Positions 19,422-28,230 of a stretch of DNA of 62,217 nucleotides are shown in pieces. The stretch lies in NCBI RefSeq assembly GCF_000348905.1, contig NZ_AOFT01000016.1, positions 1 to 62,217 on the forward strand, in the 5' to 3' direction. The notes below the pieces were generated by a model. The model was not told the DNA's origin. It made no database searches and saw only the letters and a list, made by a program, of their open reading frames with translations. Each line of letters begins with the position of its first letter. Position 1 is the first letter of the stretch. The DNA comes from Bhargavaea cecembensis DSE10 (GTDB taxonomy: Bacteria > Bacillota > Bacilli > Bacillales_A > Planococcaceae). The position numbers were made by a program, and so were the translations under genes.

Positions 19422-20138
19422 TTAAACCGTCAATTCGCTCGGGAAAAACGAAGCCCGTCCTTTTTCCCGCTTATCCAGCATGATCTGTTCCGGCCGGATG
19501 CCCTGCGCACTCAAGGCTTTGATGTTCTGTGATAGGAACTCGTCGCTGCCGACAATGTAGAAAAGTCCGTCCTGGTCGGCGGCAAGCTTGTTCACTTCAT
19601 CATAGTAGTCTTCACGCCGGTCAACATACTGTGCCGTGAACTTTCTGTCGGGGGCTGATTTAAAGATATCCGTGAATAAGAAGTCCCTTGATGAATCGAT
19701 ATTGAGTGAATGGATCTGGCTGACGTTGTCCGCACGCTCAAGGTATTCGAGCACAAGCGGCCTGAAGGTGGCCAGGCCGACACCGGATGACAGCAGGTAA
19801 ACGTTTTTGTTTTCCCGTTTCAGCGGAACATTCGAATGTGTTTTGAACAGGGCTACTTCGTCACCGACTTTCAGGCTTCCGAGAATCGATTTATACTCAG
19901 AGCAGAGTTCGCGGATGCGTGTCGTGATCCCGATTGACTGTTCGTTCGGCAACGTGGAGATGGACATGTGCCGAACCAGGCTTTTGTTCGGCTTGTCCCC
20001 GTCATTGAAGCCTTTCATTGCGAGGTGGGTGTGGGAACCTTCTTCCCATGTAAAGCCTTCCGGACAGTCTAGCATGTAGGTCTTGACTTCAGGAGTTTCC
20101 TCAATGATCTGATTGATCTTGGTCCAGTATATCTGCAC
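19422..20138 (-). CDS. FAD-dependent (ferredoxin-NADP reductase-like) oxidoreductase
   Basis: A 238-residue flavoprotein of the FNR superfamily without an iron-sulfur domain. RHMSISTLP is the FAD-binding RxYS-like motif, LLSSGVGLATFRPLV the NAD(P)-phosphate loop, and the C-terminus ends in an aromatic-containing FFPSEL. The GTG at 20138 has AAAGGGGAAA upstream and is preferred over the open frame to 20207. A Fur-like box lies about 55 bp upstream, so it may be an iron-regulated ferric or heme-related reductase. Confidence 0.8.
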   Translation of the reverse strand: MQIYWTKINQIIEETPEVKTYMLDCPEGFTWEEGSHTHLAMKGFNDGDKPNKSLVRHMSISTLPNEQSIGITTRIRELCSEYKSILGSLKVGDEVALFKTHSNVPLKRENKNVYLLSSGVGLATFRPLVLEYLERADNVSQIHSLNIDSSRDFLFTDIFKSAPDRKFTAQYVDRREDYYDEVNKLAADQDGLFYIVGSDEFLSQNIKALSAQGIRPEQIMLDKREKGRASFFPSELTV

Positions 20139-20191
20139 GGTTTTTTCCCCTTTTCCTGTGAACTGTATGGCTACTCTTACTATACAACAAA

Positions 20192-20206
20192 TGATAACTA
20201 TTCTCA
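20192..20206 (-). promoter_or_regulatory. Fur-like box upstream of the flavin reductase
   Basis: TGATAACTATTCTCA matches the 7-1-7 Fur consensus TGATAATNATTATCA with two mismatches, 54-68 bp upstream of the reductase start codon. Confidence 0.6.
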
Positions 20207-20287
20207 ATTATTCGATGCCGGTCAGGCAGGCCTGTCCCGGGCAGCATGATGGAAGCGGAAGAGTTGGCGATGACTCAGAGATAGCAA

Positions 20288-20326
20288 AAGACCCCTCGGC
20301 GGCTGGAAGCAGCACCGGGGAGTCCT
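20288..20326 (-). terminator. Terminator of the HpaB-like operon (minus strand)
   Basis: On the minus strand GACTCCCCGG pairs imperfectly with CCGAGGGGTC and is followed by TTTTGC; it lies 8 bp past the stop of the 165-residue gene. Confidence 0.65.
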
Positions 20327-20333
20327 GACGTGA

Positions 20334-20831
20334 TTATTCCAAACACAACACAATGATCCGGTAAGGTGTTGTCTGGGCAGGAATGCTTCTGGTTGTAGGA
20401 CCGTACTGGACAATTAAATCCCGGCCTCCCGGATATCTTGAGAAAAGCTGACCATTCGTTAACAGCATTTGGGTGTAGGAAGATAAATTTAGCTTTAAAT
20501 CTCCATCGCTGCTCAATAGCTCGTTGTCAAAATGATCCACTGTAATGTTCTGGTCCGGGTGGTCCCTGACCATGACAAGCGCCTGGTATTGCGGAGGGTA
20601 GATCAGAATCACCGGTAAGTCCCCATTGTAATAGCCTGTTACACGGTCTCCCACATGGATGATTTCATGATCCATGAAATAAGTGGATGGAGAAACCACA
20701 AAATTCACGATTGAGCCCAACTCATTTTCCAAGGTGAATAATTGATGGCAACCTGCACTTTCGGGTGCAAAGCCGGGATTAAAATCACTGATCATCGTGA
20801 CCGTTCCGTGAAACGAATAGAAATTTGTCAT
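20334..20831 (-). CDS. Uncharacterised 165-residue protein
   Basis: I do not recognise the family. It has no signal peptide or membrane helix. Beta-rich segments (YSFHGTVTMISDF, GSIVNFVVSPSTYF, VGDRVTGYYNGDLPVILIYPP) look like OB-fold or small beta-barrel strands. A strong GGAGGCTATGG ribosome-binding site precedes the ATG. It lies 71 bp downstream of the HpaB-like monooxygenase on the same strand and before a terminator, so it is probably co-transcribed with it. Confidence 0.75.
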   Translation of the reverse strand: MTNFYSFHGTVTMISDFNPGFAPESAGCHQLFTLENELGSIVNFVVSPSTYFMDHEIIHVGDRVTGYYNGDLPVILIYPPQYQALVMVRDHPDQNITVDHFDNELLSSDGDLKLNLSSYTQMLLTNGQLFSRYPGGRDLIVQYGPTTRSIPAQTTPYRIIVLCLE

Positions 20832-20902
20832 CCATAGCCTCCATTCAGATATGGCGGAGGGGAATGCAGGGTGTTATTCCCTTGTTCGAGAGGGCACCCG
20901 TA

Positions 20903-22351
20903 TTACTGATCTTTAAGATGCAAAAACTCGCTGACGGTATTTACATACGGCTCTTTGGGAAAGTCTTTGTAAAGCTGGCTGGCGAGCCGGACAGGGTCAC
21001 CAAAAAAGTACCGTTCATATTGCGTTTCTCTCGTTCCGAATGAACTCATCGTCAGATCCCAGGCCAGCCGGAAGACTTTTACCCGGTCTTCTGCCGACTT
21101 TGTCGCCCCTTGGAGATACTGGTCAAGGTCCTTTCGGATACCCGAGTGAAACGCATTTTCCGTTGGCAACGTAATCATCCCGCTGGCACCCATGATCTGA
21201 ATAATCTCCGTGAATCGGGGGTACATTTTGGGGAAGACAACACCAGCGACATTCAGTGGAATCACATCGGGACGCATCATTCCGTATTCATCCGGAGAAG
21301 CGTGATTTTCCGCTTTCTCCCGCAGCGCCCTCATCGTTTCCAGTCCGATCATGATTTCTGCGATTTTTTCCTGGATATGCTGATAATCATTGACCTTGAT
21401 GGTTTCAACCAGCAATTGCGCAACGCCTAAGATGAACTCCGTTTTGACAATCTGTCTTGTGATGACCTGATGTTTAGCATATGCATGGAAAGAACTTTGT
21501 GTAATGAATTCTTCGGCGACTTCACCGTTGTTATAATAAAATACCCGATCCCACGGAACCAGGACATGGTCGAACACAACAATGCTATCGATTTCCTCGT
21601 ATCGTGAACTCAGGGGGTGGTCGAAACGGGAGGGGCCGCCCATAAACGTGTCCCGGCAAATAAATCTTAATCCCTTAGTATTCGAGGGAATGGAAAACGC
21701 GAATGCTTCATCTTCATTAAATAAAAACCTGCCGACACTAAAAACCAATACTTCATCGGTCAGTCCGCCCTGTGTGGCGAGCAAACGCGCACCCTTCACG
21801 ACGATCCCATCATCTTTAACATCGACAACTTTCAGAGCAATGGGCTCTTTGCTGTTTTCCATATAGATCTGGGAGCGGTTGACCTGGGGGCTGATGAATG
21901 TATGCGTAAACGATAAGTCCTTTTCCCTGGCGGTTTTATAAAATGCGGTCAGGTTTTGCGGAAAGCAATTTTCCTTGTTCTCCAAAAAGCCGGCGGAAGA
22001 CGCAAAACTCATTAATACGGTGTTTAAATAGTCGGGACTTCGCCCCATCATTCCAAAAGATTGCCTTGCCCACAGTTCTATAGCTTTCCGCCTTTTTTTC
22101 AGGTCCTCGATACTTTTTGGCTGCATGTAGGACAGTCCGATCCGGCTGCCTGATTCAGGTGACAGGAACGTCATGTCATGGGTGTATTCCGGATTTAGCT
22201 GTAAATCGTACAGCGCTGCTTTTTCCTGAAGGATCCCCTTAAAGACAGTGTGCTCGGAAATGGGCCCTTCAACTTTTTTGCCATCCAGCCACACTTCGTT
22301 TTTCAGCTGATTAATCCGGTTCAGGTACTCTGTTCCTGCAATAGCTCCCAC
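20903..22351 (-). CDS. 4-hydroxyphenylacetate 3-monooxygenase-type oxygenase (HpaB-like)
   Basis: A 482-residue flavin-dependent oxygenase component. It has the N-terminal DGKKVEGPISEHTVFKG, RSPDYLNTVLMSF, the FAD region FTHTFISPQVNRS and SSRYEEIDSIVVFDHVLVPWDRVF, all typical of HpaB/DHBD hydroxylases that use reduced FAD supplied by a separate reductase. No HpaC lies beside it. The start is a GTG with a weak ribosome-binding site. It could act on phenols or on other aromatics; the exact substrate is not indicated. Confidence 0.88.
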   Translation of the reverse strand: MGAIAGTEYLNRINQLKNEVWLDGKKVEGPISEHTVFKGILQEKAALYDLQLNPEYTHDMTFLSPESGSRIGLSYMQPKSIEDLKKRRKAIELWARQSFGMMGRSPDYLNTVLMSFASSAGFLENKENCFPQNLTAFYKTAREKDLSFTHTFISPQVNRSQIYMENSKEPIALKVVDVKDDGIVVKGARLLATQGGLTDEVLVFSVGRFLFNEDEAFAFSIPSNTKGLRFICRDTFMGGPSRFDHPLSSRYEEIDSIVVFDHVLVPWDRVFYYNNGEVAEEFITQSSFHAYAKHQVITRQIVKTEFILGVAQLLVETIKVNDYQHIQEKIAEIMIGLETMRALREKAENHASPDEYGMMRPDVIPLNVAGVVFPKMYPRFTEIIQIMGASGMITLPTENAFHSGIRKDLDQYLQGATKSAEDRVKVFRLAWDLTMSSFGTRETQYERYFFGDPVRLASQLYKDFPKEPYVNTVSEFLHLKDQ

Positions 22352-22519
22352 CTGTTCACTCCCATCCGCAAATTGTTGTTATGTAAGCCGTCGTGGGGAT
22401 GCGAATCGGGAAACGGTTGATCTCTATTCTCATGGTATGCAGCCGTTCTTCGGGAATATAACGGCTGGTGCGGGCAGGCGGGGAAGCACAATGGGGGAGT
22501 AAATGGAAGATTGTGAGGT

Positions 22520-22547
22520 TTGAACTATTTGAATGTTGGTGTATATT
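22520..22547 (+). promoter_or_regulatory. Candidate promoter of the YkvI-type carrier
   Basis: TTGAAC (22520-22525), a 16-bp spacer and TATATT (22542-22547), about 74 bp before the ATG. Confidence 0.5.
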
Positions 22548-22620
22548 GATAGACTTAAGGTAAGGAATTCGGCAACGGTCGGATCGCAAATCATACATAT
22601 CGATAAATGGGGACTTTAAT

Positions 22621-23673
22621 ATGTTTAGGGTATTGAAAATCGCCGGAGCTTTTGTCGGCGTCATCGTGGGCGCAGGCTTTGCATCCGGACAAGAAGTATT
22701 GCAGTATTTCACCAGTTTCGGACTTAAAGGAACCTTTGCGGCAATCCTGGCAACTGCGCTGTTTGCCTATCTCGGAATGGTCTTGGCGAATATCGGAAGC
22801 CGCCTGAAGGCGCAGTCGCATAAATCGGCCATCTATGAAATCAGCGGACGGTACCTGGGCGTCATTGTGGATGCCATCATTATATTCACCTTGTTCGGCG
22901 TGGGTGTCGTGATGATTGCAGGAGCGGGCTCCACGGTCAACCAGCAGTTCGGCCTGCCCGTTTTTGTCGGAAGCCTGCTGATGACCGTTCTTGTGACGCT
23001 TGCCATGATGCTGAAAGTGGATAAGGTGATCGGCGTTATCGCAAGCATCACGCCGTTTCTCCTGATCTTCATTGGCATCATTTCGGTATACAGCCTGAGC
23101 ACAATGGATGCTTCATTTGCAGCGCTTGACCCGGTTACGGACAGCCTGGAAAAGTCATTCCCGAATTGGTTCATCTCGGCCGTCAACTATGTTTCCTTTA
23201 ACATCGCAGTCGGGGCAGGGATGGCACTGCTGACAGGCGGGGCTGAAAAGAATCCGCGTCTCGCCGGGATCGGCGGCCTTCTTGGGGGGCTCGCGATCGG
23301 GATCATGATCATCTTCTCCCATCTGGCGATCTTCGCCCAGATCGAAACAGTGGCATCCTACGACCTGCCTTTACTGAAAATGGTAGAGGACATTTCACCA
23401 ATCCTTGCCGTCCTGATGGCCATCGTCCTCTTCGGAATGATTTTCAACACGGCGCTGGGCATGTTCTACGGGTTTGTCGCCAGGTTTTTTGAGATGGACA
23501 CGAAAAAGGCCCGTATTGCGACAGTGATCACCCTCGCCATCGGGTTCGTCTTGAGCTTTGTCGGCTTCACGACTTTGGTATCCAAGTTCTACTCCCTGAT
23601 CGGCTATCTGGGGCTGTTCCTGATCCTCGCCCTCGTCTATGCTCCGATCAAGCTGAAGCGTGAAGGGAAATAA
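22621..23673 (+). CDS. YkvI family membrane protein
   Basis: A 350-residue protein with about ten membrane helices. The N-terminal FVGVIVGAGFASGQEVLQYF matches the YkvI/SLC5-6-like (LeuT-fold) family, where the GAGFASGQE segment is a broken helix likely to bind ion or substrate. Transport substrate unknown. It stands alone, preceded by a promoter and followed by the MITE-like repeat. Confidence 0.85.
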   Translation: MFRVLKIAGAFVGVIVGAGFASGQEVLQYFTSFGLKGTFAAILATALFAYLGMVLANIGSRLKAQSHKSAIYEISGRYLGVIVDAIIIFTLFGVGVVMIAGAGSTVNQQFGLPVFVGSLLMTVLVTLAMMLKVDKVIGVIASITPFLLIFIGIISVYSLSTMDASFAALDPVTDSLEKSFPNWFISAVNYVSFNIAVGAGMALLTGGAEKNPRLAGIGGLLGGLAIGIMIIFSHLAIFAQIETVASYDLPLLKMVEDISPILAVLMAIVLFGMIFNTALGMFYGFVARFFEMDTKKARIATVITLAIGFVLSFVGFTTLVSKFYSLIGYLGLFLILALVYAPIKLKREGK

Positions 23674-23682
23674 ATAATAGAA

Positions 23683-23869
23683 GGGGCTGTCCGAAAACTC
23701 ATATTCAGCACATGATATAGCAAACGGCACGGACGCCGGGAGACACCTGCGGGAAAAGCCGGGCTGTCGAGACCCGCTTTACGCGGGGCTCGGCGCCGGC
23801 CCGCGGTAAGCGACCAGAGTCCGTGCCGTTTGCTGTTTTTATCGCGTTAATGACTTATTGGACAGCCTC
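23683..23869 (-). repeat. MITE-like element, copy 2 (short form)
   Basis: About 187 bp starting GGGGCTGTCC and ending GGACAGCC, with inner arms AGCAAACGGCACGGAC and GTCCGTGCCGTTTGCT. Reverse-complemented, it matches copy 1 at 17679-17969 on both sides of the extra central segment there. Like copy 1 it separates two convergent genes. Confidence 0.8.
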
Positions 23870-23876
23870 TTTGCGT

Positions 23877-24254
23877 TTACGTCTGCCGTTTCGGTGTATG
23901 AAGGAGAACGTTGAATCCGAAGCAGAAGATTCCGATCAGTGTCGCCAGGCCGCCGAATGTGGCAATCGGGAAGAAGATCGGATGAACGCCTTGGATGGCC
24001 AGTGCAATGGCGATCATCATGACCGGCAGGCCGATATTATGGAGCCAGAAGTGGCTTTTCGCCAGAGCGTTGGTTTCGAGGTTCGGATAGAGGTGATAAA
24101 TGATGCCGACCAGTGCGAGTGACATCCAGCCCAGTAAGTTAACGTGGACATGGACAGAAGTGAGGCTGAATACATGGGTGAATGACATATAAAGACCGAT
24201 GGAAATGCCGATCATAAAGTAGACAACGGAAATCTTTAGAAGGGTCCTTCCCAC
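23877..24254 (-). CDS. Orphan heme-copper oxidase subunit I-like membrane protein
   Basis: A 125-residue protein with four predicted membrane helices. The motif SVHVHVNLLGWMSLALVGIIYH resembles the histidine-rich helix of cbb3-oxidase/nitric-oxide-reductase large subunits, but the protein is about a quarter of that length. No other oxidase genes are nearby. It may be a small heme- or copper-binding membrane protein; the function is unproven. Confidence 0.72.
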   Translation of the reverse strand: MGRTLLKISVVYFMIGISIGLYMSFTHVFSLTSVHVHVNLLGWMSLALVGIIYHLYPNLETNALAKSHFWLHNIGLPVMMIAIALAIQGVHPIFFPIATFGGLATLIGIFCFGFNVLLHTPKRQT

Positions 24255-24285
24255 AGATATCCTCCTTTCCTAAAGACTTTTGAAC

Positions 24286-24315
24286 GACAAAGAGACGGGG
24301 ATTCCGTCTTTTGTC
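24286..24315. repeat. Inverted repeat between divergent genes
   Basis: GACAAAGAGACGG pairs with CCGTCTTTTGTC across a short loop, with one unpaired or mismatched base. It sits between the minus-strand oxidase-like gene and the plus-strand SDR. It could be an operator or an RNA hairpin. Confidence 0.5.
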
Positions 24316-24461
24316 TTACGCTACTCTATGTGCAGCAGGTCCGGGATATGCCATATGCCGACACCCATCGCGTCAGGCGGAATCACTGTTTGCCGGACGA
24401 ATCCCATCCCTTCTTGTAACATGGGGGATGGAAGAAATCATGACTAAAGGAAGTGAACAGC

Positions 24462-25154
24462 ATGAGTGAATCAGTTGTGGTCATCACAGGCGCCGGCAGC
24501 GGGCTGGGGGCTTCCCTGGCCAGAAAGTATTCGGATGCAGGAAGCCATGTGTGCCTGCTCGGCCGGACACGGTCCAAGCTGGAGCGGACGGCAGGTGAAC
24601 TGAAAAACAGCCATACGATTTATGAAGTGGACGTGTCTTCAAAAGAGGATGTGGACCGTGTGTTCCGTGACATCTCGGAAACCCACGGCCCCGTCGATCT
24701 GCTGATCAACAATGCCGGCATCGGCGTTTTCGACCTAGCAGAGAACCTGGACGAATCCGCTGTCCATCAGATGATCGATATTAATCTGAAAGGGACCATC
24801 TTCTGTTCCCAGGCGGTTTTGCCACAGATGAAAAAAAGGGACCGGGGCATGATCGCCAATATCGTCTCGACCGCCGGACTCGACGGGAAAGCGACCGAAT
24901 CGGTTTATTCCGCGAGCAAGTTCGGCGTGCGGGGCTTTACGGAAAGCCTGCAGCTTGAACTGGCGGAAAGCCGAGTACGGATCTTTGCAGCCTATATGGG
25001 CGGTATGAAATCGGAATTCTGGGATGGCATCTATACACAGGAGGAAATGGCAAACCTCATGGAACCGGATGATGTCGCGGACATCATTATCGGAAACATC
25101 AAGGCCCGCAGGAATCTGAATGTAAAGGAAGTCGTAATCAAAAACAGTCTTTGA
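24462..25154 (+). CDS. SDR family oxidoreductase
   Basis: A 230-residue short-chain dehydrogenase. TGAGSGLGASLA is the nucleotide loop, INNAGIG the structural motif, and Ser...YSASK the catalytic site (VYSASKFGVRGF). The ATG at 24462 follows AAAGGAAG; a GTG three codons upstream is less well placed. Substrate unknown. Confidence 0.85.
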   Translation: MSESVVVITGAGSGLGASLARKYSDAGSHVCLLGRTRSKLERTAGELKNSHTIYEVDVSSKEDVDRVFRDISETHGPVDLLINNAGIGVFDLAENLDESAVHQMIDINLKGTIFCSQAVLPQMKKRDRGMIANIVSTAGLDGKATESVYSASKFGVRGFTESLQLELAESRVRIFAAYMGGMKSEFWDGIYTQEEMANLMEPDDVADIIIGNIKARRNLNVKEVVIKNSL

Positions 25155-25211
25155 GTAGGATGAAAATAGAGTCCGCCAGTCCGGACTTTGCCATATGTCT
25201 TTGGCAAGCAT

Positions 25212-25253
25212 CAGACCCCCTCACCAAATGGTAAGAATGGTGAGGGGGTCTTG
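25212..25253 (+). terminator. Terminator after the SDR gene
   Basis: AGACCCCCTCACCA pairs with TGGTGAGGGGGTCT, followed by a short T-containing tail. Confidence 0.75.
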
Positions 25254-25417
25254 CTGTTGTTGATTTTTTGATACCGAATCTTGGGGCTTTGGTACGAATA
25301 AAAGAGAATAATGCAATCAGTTAATAGAATCATTTGAATATTGTTTCAAATATGATAATGTGGAGTCAGCGATGCCCGGACACCGGTCATCAGCACACCA
25401 AATTAGGGGGCGTTCGT

Positions 25418-26596
25418 TTGAAAGCAGTAACGGAAGCAGTCAGCAGTATCGGAAAAGAATTGGACCTGACAGTAACCGCTGCGGTAGTGAACAAGCCGAA
25501 CGAAGATTACCAGCTCGAAGAACTGAAGCTCGGAAAACTGTATCCCGATGAAGTGCTTGTCAAACTGGTTGCATCGGGGATGTGCCAGTCGGATGAGGCA
25601 TTGCGCGTCGGCGATGCGGAAGTGCCGCTGCCTATGGTGCTTGGACATGAAGGCGCAGGAGTGATCGAGGAAGTCGGCAGTGCGGTAAAGGGGTTCAAGC
25701 CCGGTGACCAGGTGATCATGGCCTACAATTACTGCGGAACCTGCCCGAGCTGCCGGACAGGCCATCCGTCTTCCTGCAAGGAATGGGTAAACCTGAACAT
25801 GTCAGGTGCCCGCGCTGACGGCACGTATACGTTCTTCAAAGAAGACGGGACACCGGTTTCGAACTTTTTCTTCCAGAGCTCGTTCTCCACACATACCATC
25901 ACGAACGCCAACAACCTGATTAAAGTGTCGGATGATACGGACCTTCGTCTTGTCGGTCCGCTCGGCTGCGGCCTGCTGACGGGCTTCGGAACGGTTGTCA
26001 ACGGCCTGAAGCCGGAAACTTCTTCATCCATTGCCGTGTTCGGAACGGGAGCGGTCGGAATCGGCACCCTCCTGGCCGGAAAGATCGAAGGATGCTCAAC
26101 CGTCATTGCGATTGACATCCATGACTCCCGGCTTGAGCTGGCCAAAGAACTGGGTGCCACCCATACCATCAACAGCCGGACGGAGGATCTTGCGGAGCGG
26201 ATCGCGGAAATTACGGATGGCAAGGGAGTGGACTACTCCGTCGATACGACGGGCGTAACCGCCGTCATGAAAGCGGCAATCGATGTGCTGGCAATCGGCG
26301 GTGTGACGGCTCCTGTGGCGGTGACGCCGAATTCCGTAGAGCTCAATACGTTCATGGACCTTGTCCTGGGCAACCGGAAACTGGTCGGCATCCTGATGGG
26401 TGATGCCGTGCCGCAGCTTGCTGTGCCTAAATTGATCGACTATCACAAAGAAGGCAAGTTCCCTTATGAAAAGCTCATGAAGTTTTATAAGTTCAGTGAG
26501 ATCAACCAGGCGGCTGCCGAATCCAATAGCGGCCAGACGATTAAGCCGGTGCTGATCATTGATGAAAACTACCGGAACGATCAGCCGCTGGTATAA
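25418..26596 (+). CDS. Zinc-dependent alcohol dehydrogenase (aryl-alcohol type)
   Basis: A 392-residue class III-like medium-chain dehydrogenase. The catalytic zinc ligand is in SGMCQSDE and the GHEGAGVIEEVGS motif follows. CGTCPSCRTGHPSSC supplies the structural zinc cysteines, and VFGTGAVGIGTLLAG is the Rossmann loop. It resembles benzyl/aryl alcohol dehydrogenases. A TTG at 25418 after AGGGGG is the likely start. It is a clear paralogue of the gene at 29780. Confidence 0.88.
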   Translation: MKAVTEAVSSIGKELDLTVTAAVVNKPNEDYQLEELKLGKLYPDEVLVKLVASGMCQSDEALRVGDAEVPLPMVLGHEGAGVIEEVGSAVKGFKPGDQVIMAYNYCGTCPSCRTGHPSSCKEWVNLNMSGARADGTYTFFKEDGTPVSNFFFQSSFSTHTITNANNLIKVSDDTDLRLVGPLGCGLLTGFGTVVNGLKPETSSSIAVFGTGAVGIGTLLAGKIEGCSTVIAIDIHDSRLELAKELGATHTINSRTEDLAERIAEITDGKGVDYSVDTTGVTAVMKAAIDVLAIGGVTAPVAVTPNSVELNTFMDLVLGNRKLVGILMGDAVPQLAVPKLIDYHKEGKFPYEKLMKFYKFSEINQAAAESNSGQTIKPVLIIDENYRNDQPLV

Positions 26597-26623
26597 GGGC
26601 CAAAAGAGTCCAGAGAACGGACA

Positions 26624-26666
26624 AAACCCCCTCATAACTGTTCGTTTACAGTTGAAAAGGGGGTCT
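26624..26666. terminator. Bidirectional terminator between ADH and SDR
   Basis: AAACCCCCTCATAACTG and CAGTTGAAAAGGGGGTCTT form an imperfect stem between convergent genes. Confidence 0.65.
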
Positions 26667-26681
26667 TGCCGCAGTTTGGGT

Positions 26682-27398
26682 TTATGGATTCGTCGACCAG
26701 AGGCCGGCATGTTTCAGCACGACACGAGGGTGCAGTTTCAGCTGGGCTACCATCAGATCAGCCAAATCTTCAGGCTGCATGACTTTTTCCGGGTTGCCGT
26801 CGGTCAGGTTCAGTTCGACCGCCATGTCCGTGGCGACCGTGCTCGGTGTAAGAGTTGTCACCCGGATGTTTTTCTTGCGGACTTCGAGCATCAGTGACTC
26901 ACTCATGCCGATGACGGCTGCTTTGGAGGCCGAATAGGCGCTCGTCACCGGCGCGCCTTTCTGGCCGGCGGTGGAGGAGATGTTGATGATGTCGCCGGTG
27001 TTCCGCCCCAGCATTTCAGGGAGTACGGCGCGCGTGGTGTAGTAGACGCCTTTCACGTTGACATCGATGATTTTGGTCCATTCTTCTGGTGTCAGGTCCA
27101 TGAATCCGCCGAACTTCGATATACCGGCGTTGTTGACGAGGATATCGATCGGGCCGAGTTCACCCCGGACCGATTCGACTGCAGCTGTAACGGATTCCAG
27201 ATCCGAAATGTCTGCCGCTGCGAATGCGACCTTTGCATCGTATTCTTTCAGTTCTTCCGCCACACGCTGAAGGTTTTCCGGTGTACGGCCGACCAGGCCG
27301 ACATGGATGCCTTCCTTTGCGAAAGCAATGGCGGTTGCACGGCCGATTCCGCGGCCTGCACCGGTGATGAGTGCCACTTTACCTGAGATGGTTTGCAT
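26682..27398 (-). CDS. 3-ketoacyl-ACP reductase-like SDR (FabG-like)
   Basis: A 238-residue short-chain dehydrogenase with [12 protein letters not shown], the NNAGISKFG motif, catalytic Ser in NISSTAG and Tyr/Lys in AYSASKAA. The C-terminal [13 protein letters not shown] is typical of the Bacillus YvrD/FabG-like group. The ATG is preceded by GGAGAGGAG. Precise substrate unknown. Confidence 0.87.
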   Translation of the reverse strand: MQTISGKVALITGAGRGIGRATAIAFAKEGIHVGLVGRTPENLQRVAEELKEYDAKVAFAAADISDLESVTAAVESVRGELGPIDILVNNAGISKFGGFMDLTPEEWTKIIDVNVKGVYYTTRAVLPEMLGRNTGDIINISSTAGQKGAPVTSAYSASKAAVIGMSESLMLEVRKKNIRVTTLTPSTVATDMAVELNLTDGNPEKVMQPEDLADLMVAQLKLHPRVVLKHAGLWSTNP

Positions 27399-27487
27399 AG
27401 ATGTTGCTCCTCTCCAAGTGTTGATGCGAACAAACTAAAGTGTACGATACCGGGCTTTTGTGTGGTTAGTTAAATGCCTGCCGGCAG

Positions 27488-28111
27488 TCACTTCTCGCCA
27501 AACGCCAGCCGCAGCCCGATCAGCGTGAACAGGCCGCCCTGAATCAGGTTCATCCTTCTGGATAGCGATGGATTCCTGCGGATCAGCATGCCGACCTTGC
27601 CGGCAAAAAGGCTGATCAGTGAAAAGATGGCAAACGCCTGGATCAGGAAGACAAGGCCGAGCGTCAGCATCTGAAGCTGGATATTGCCGTTCCCGGTTGA
27701 GATGAACTGGGGCAGAAGGGCAAGGAAGAACAGGGAAACTTTCGGGTTCAGCAGATTCATGATCAGCCCTTTTTTGTACAGTGAGCGGTAATCCAATGCC
27801 GTACCGCTTTCCAGGGGCAGGGCTGTGTCCTTTGCTTGAAATGACTGATAGGCCAGGTACAGCAAGTATGCGGCTCCCGCATACTTCACGACCGAAAATG
27901 CGAAGGCCGACTGATAAATCAGGGCAGACAGTCCGATCACCGCTGCCGCGATATGTACGAGCAGGCCCGTGCAAAGGCCGAGCGTTGTCCAGATGCCAGC
28001 CCGTTTCCCGCCGGCAATGCTCTGGGCCAATGTGAACAGGTTATCCGGCCCGGGCATGATGGTCAGTACGACTGCCGCACCCAGAAAAGAAAGAACCAAA
28101 ATCAGGTCCAT
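27488..28111 (-). CDS. LysE family amino-acid exporter
   Basis: A 207-residue membrane protein with six predicted helices, of the LysE/RhtB superfamily. The N-terminus has MPGPDNLFTLAQSIAGGKRAGI, and LNPKVSLFFLALLPQF is the second diagnostic segment. Probably a single-gene unit; the exported amino acid is unknown. Confidence 0.88.
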   Translation of the reverse strand: MDLILVLSFLGAAVVLTIMPGPDNLFTLAQSIAGGKRAGIWTTLGLCTGLLVHIAAAVIGLSALIYQSAFAFSVVKYAGAAYLLYLAYQSFQAKDTALPLESGTALDYRSLYKKGLIMNLLNPKVSLFFLALLPQFISTGNGNIQLQMLTLGLVFLIQAFAIFSLISLFAGKVGMLIRRNPSLSRRMNLIQGGLFTLIGLRLAFGEK

Positions 28112-28230
28112 TGTATGACCTCCAGTTCGTATAAGAAATAAATCGCTTGTTCGGTTAGTTGTTAGTCTCTTCTCAATTCTACGGCATTTTCAGGGAATAT
28201 TGAACGATCGAATCGAAAGGGGAATGGAAG

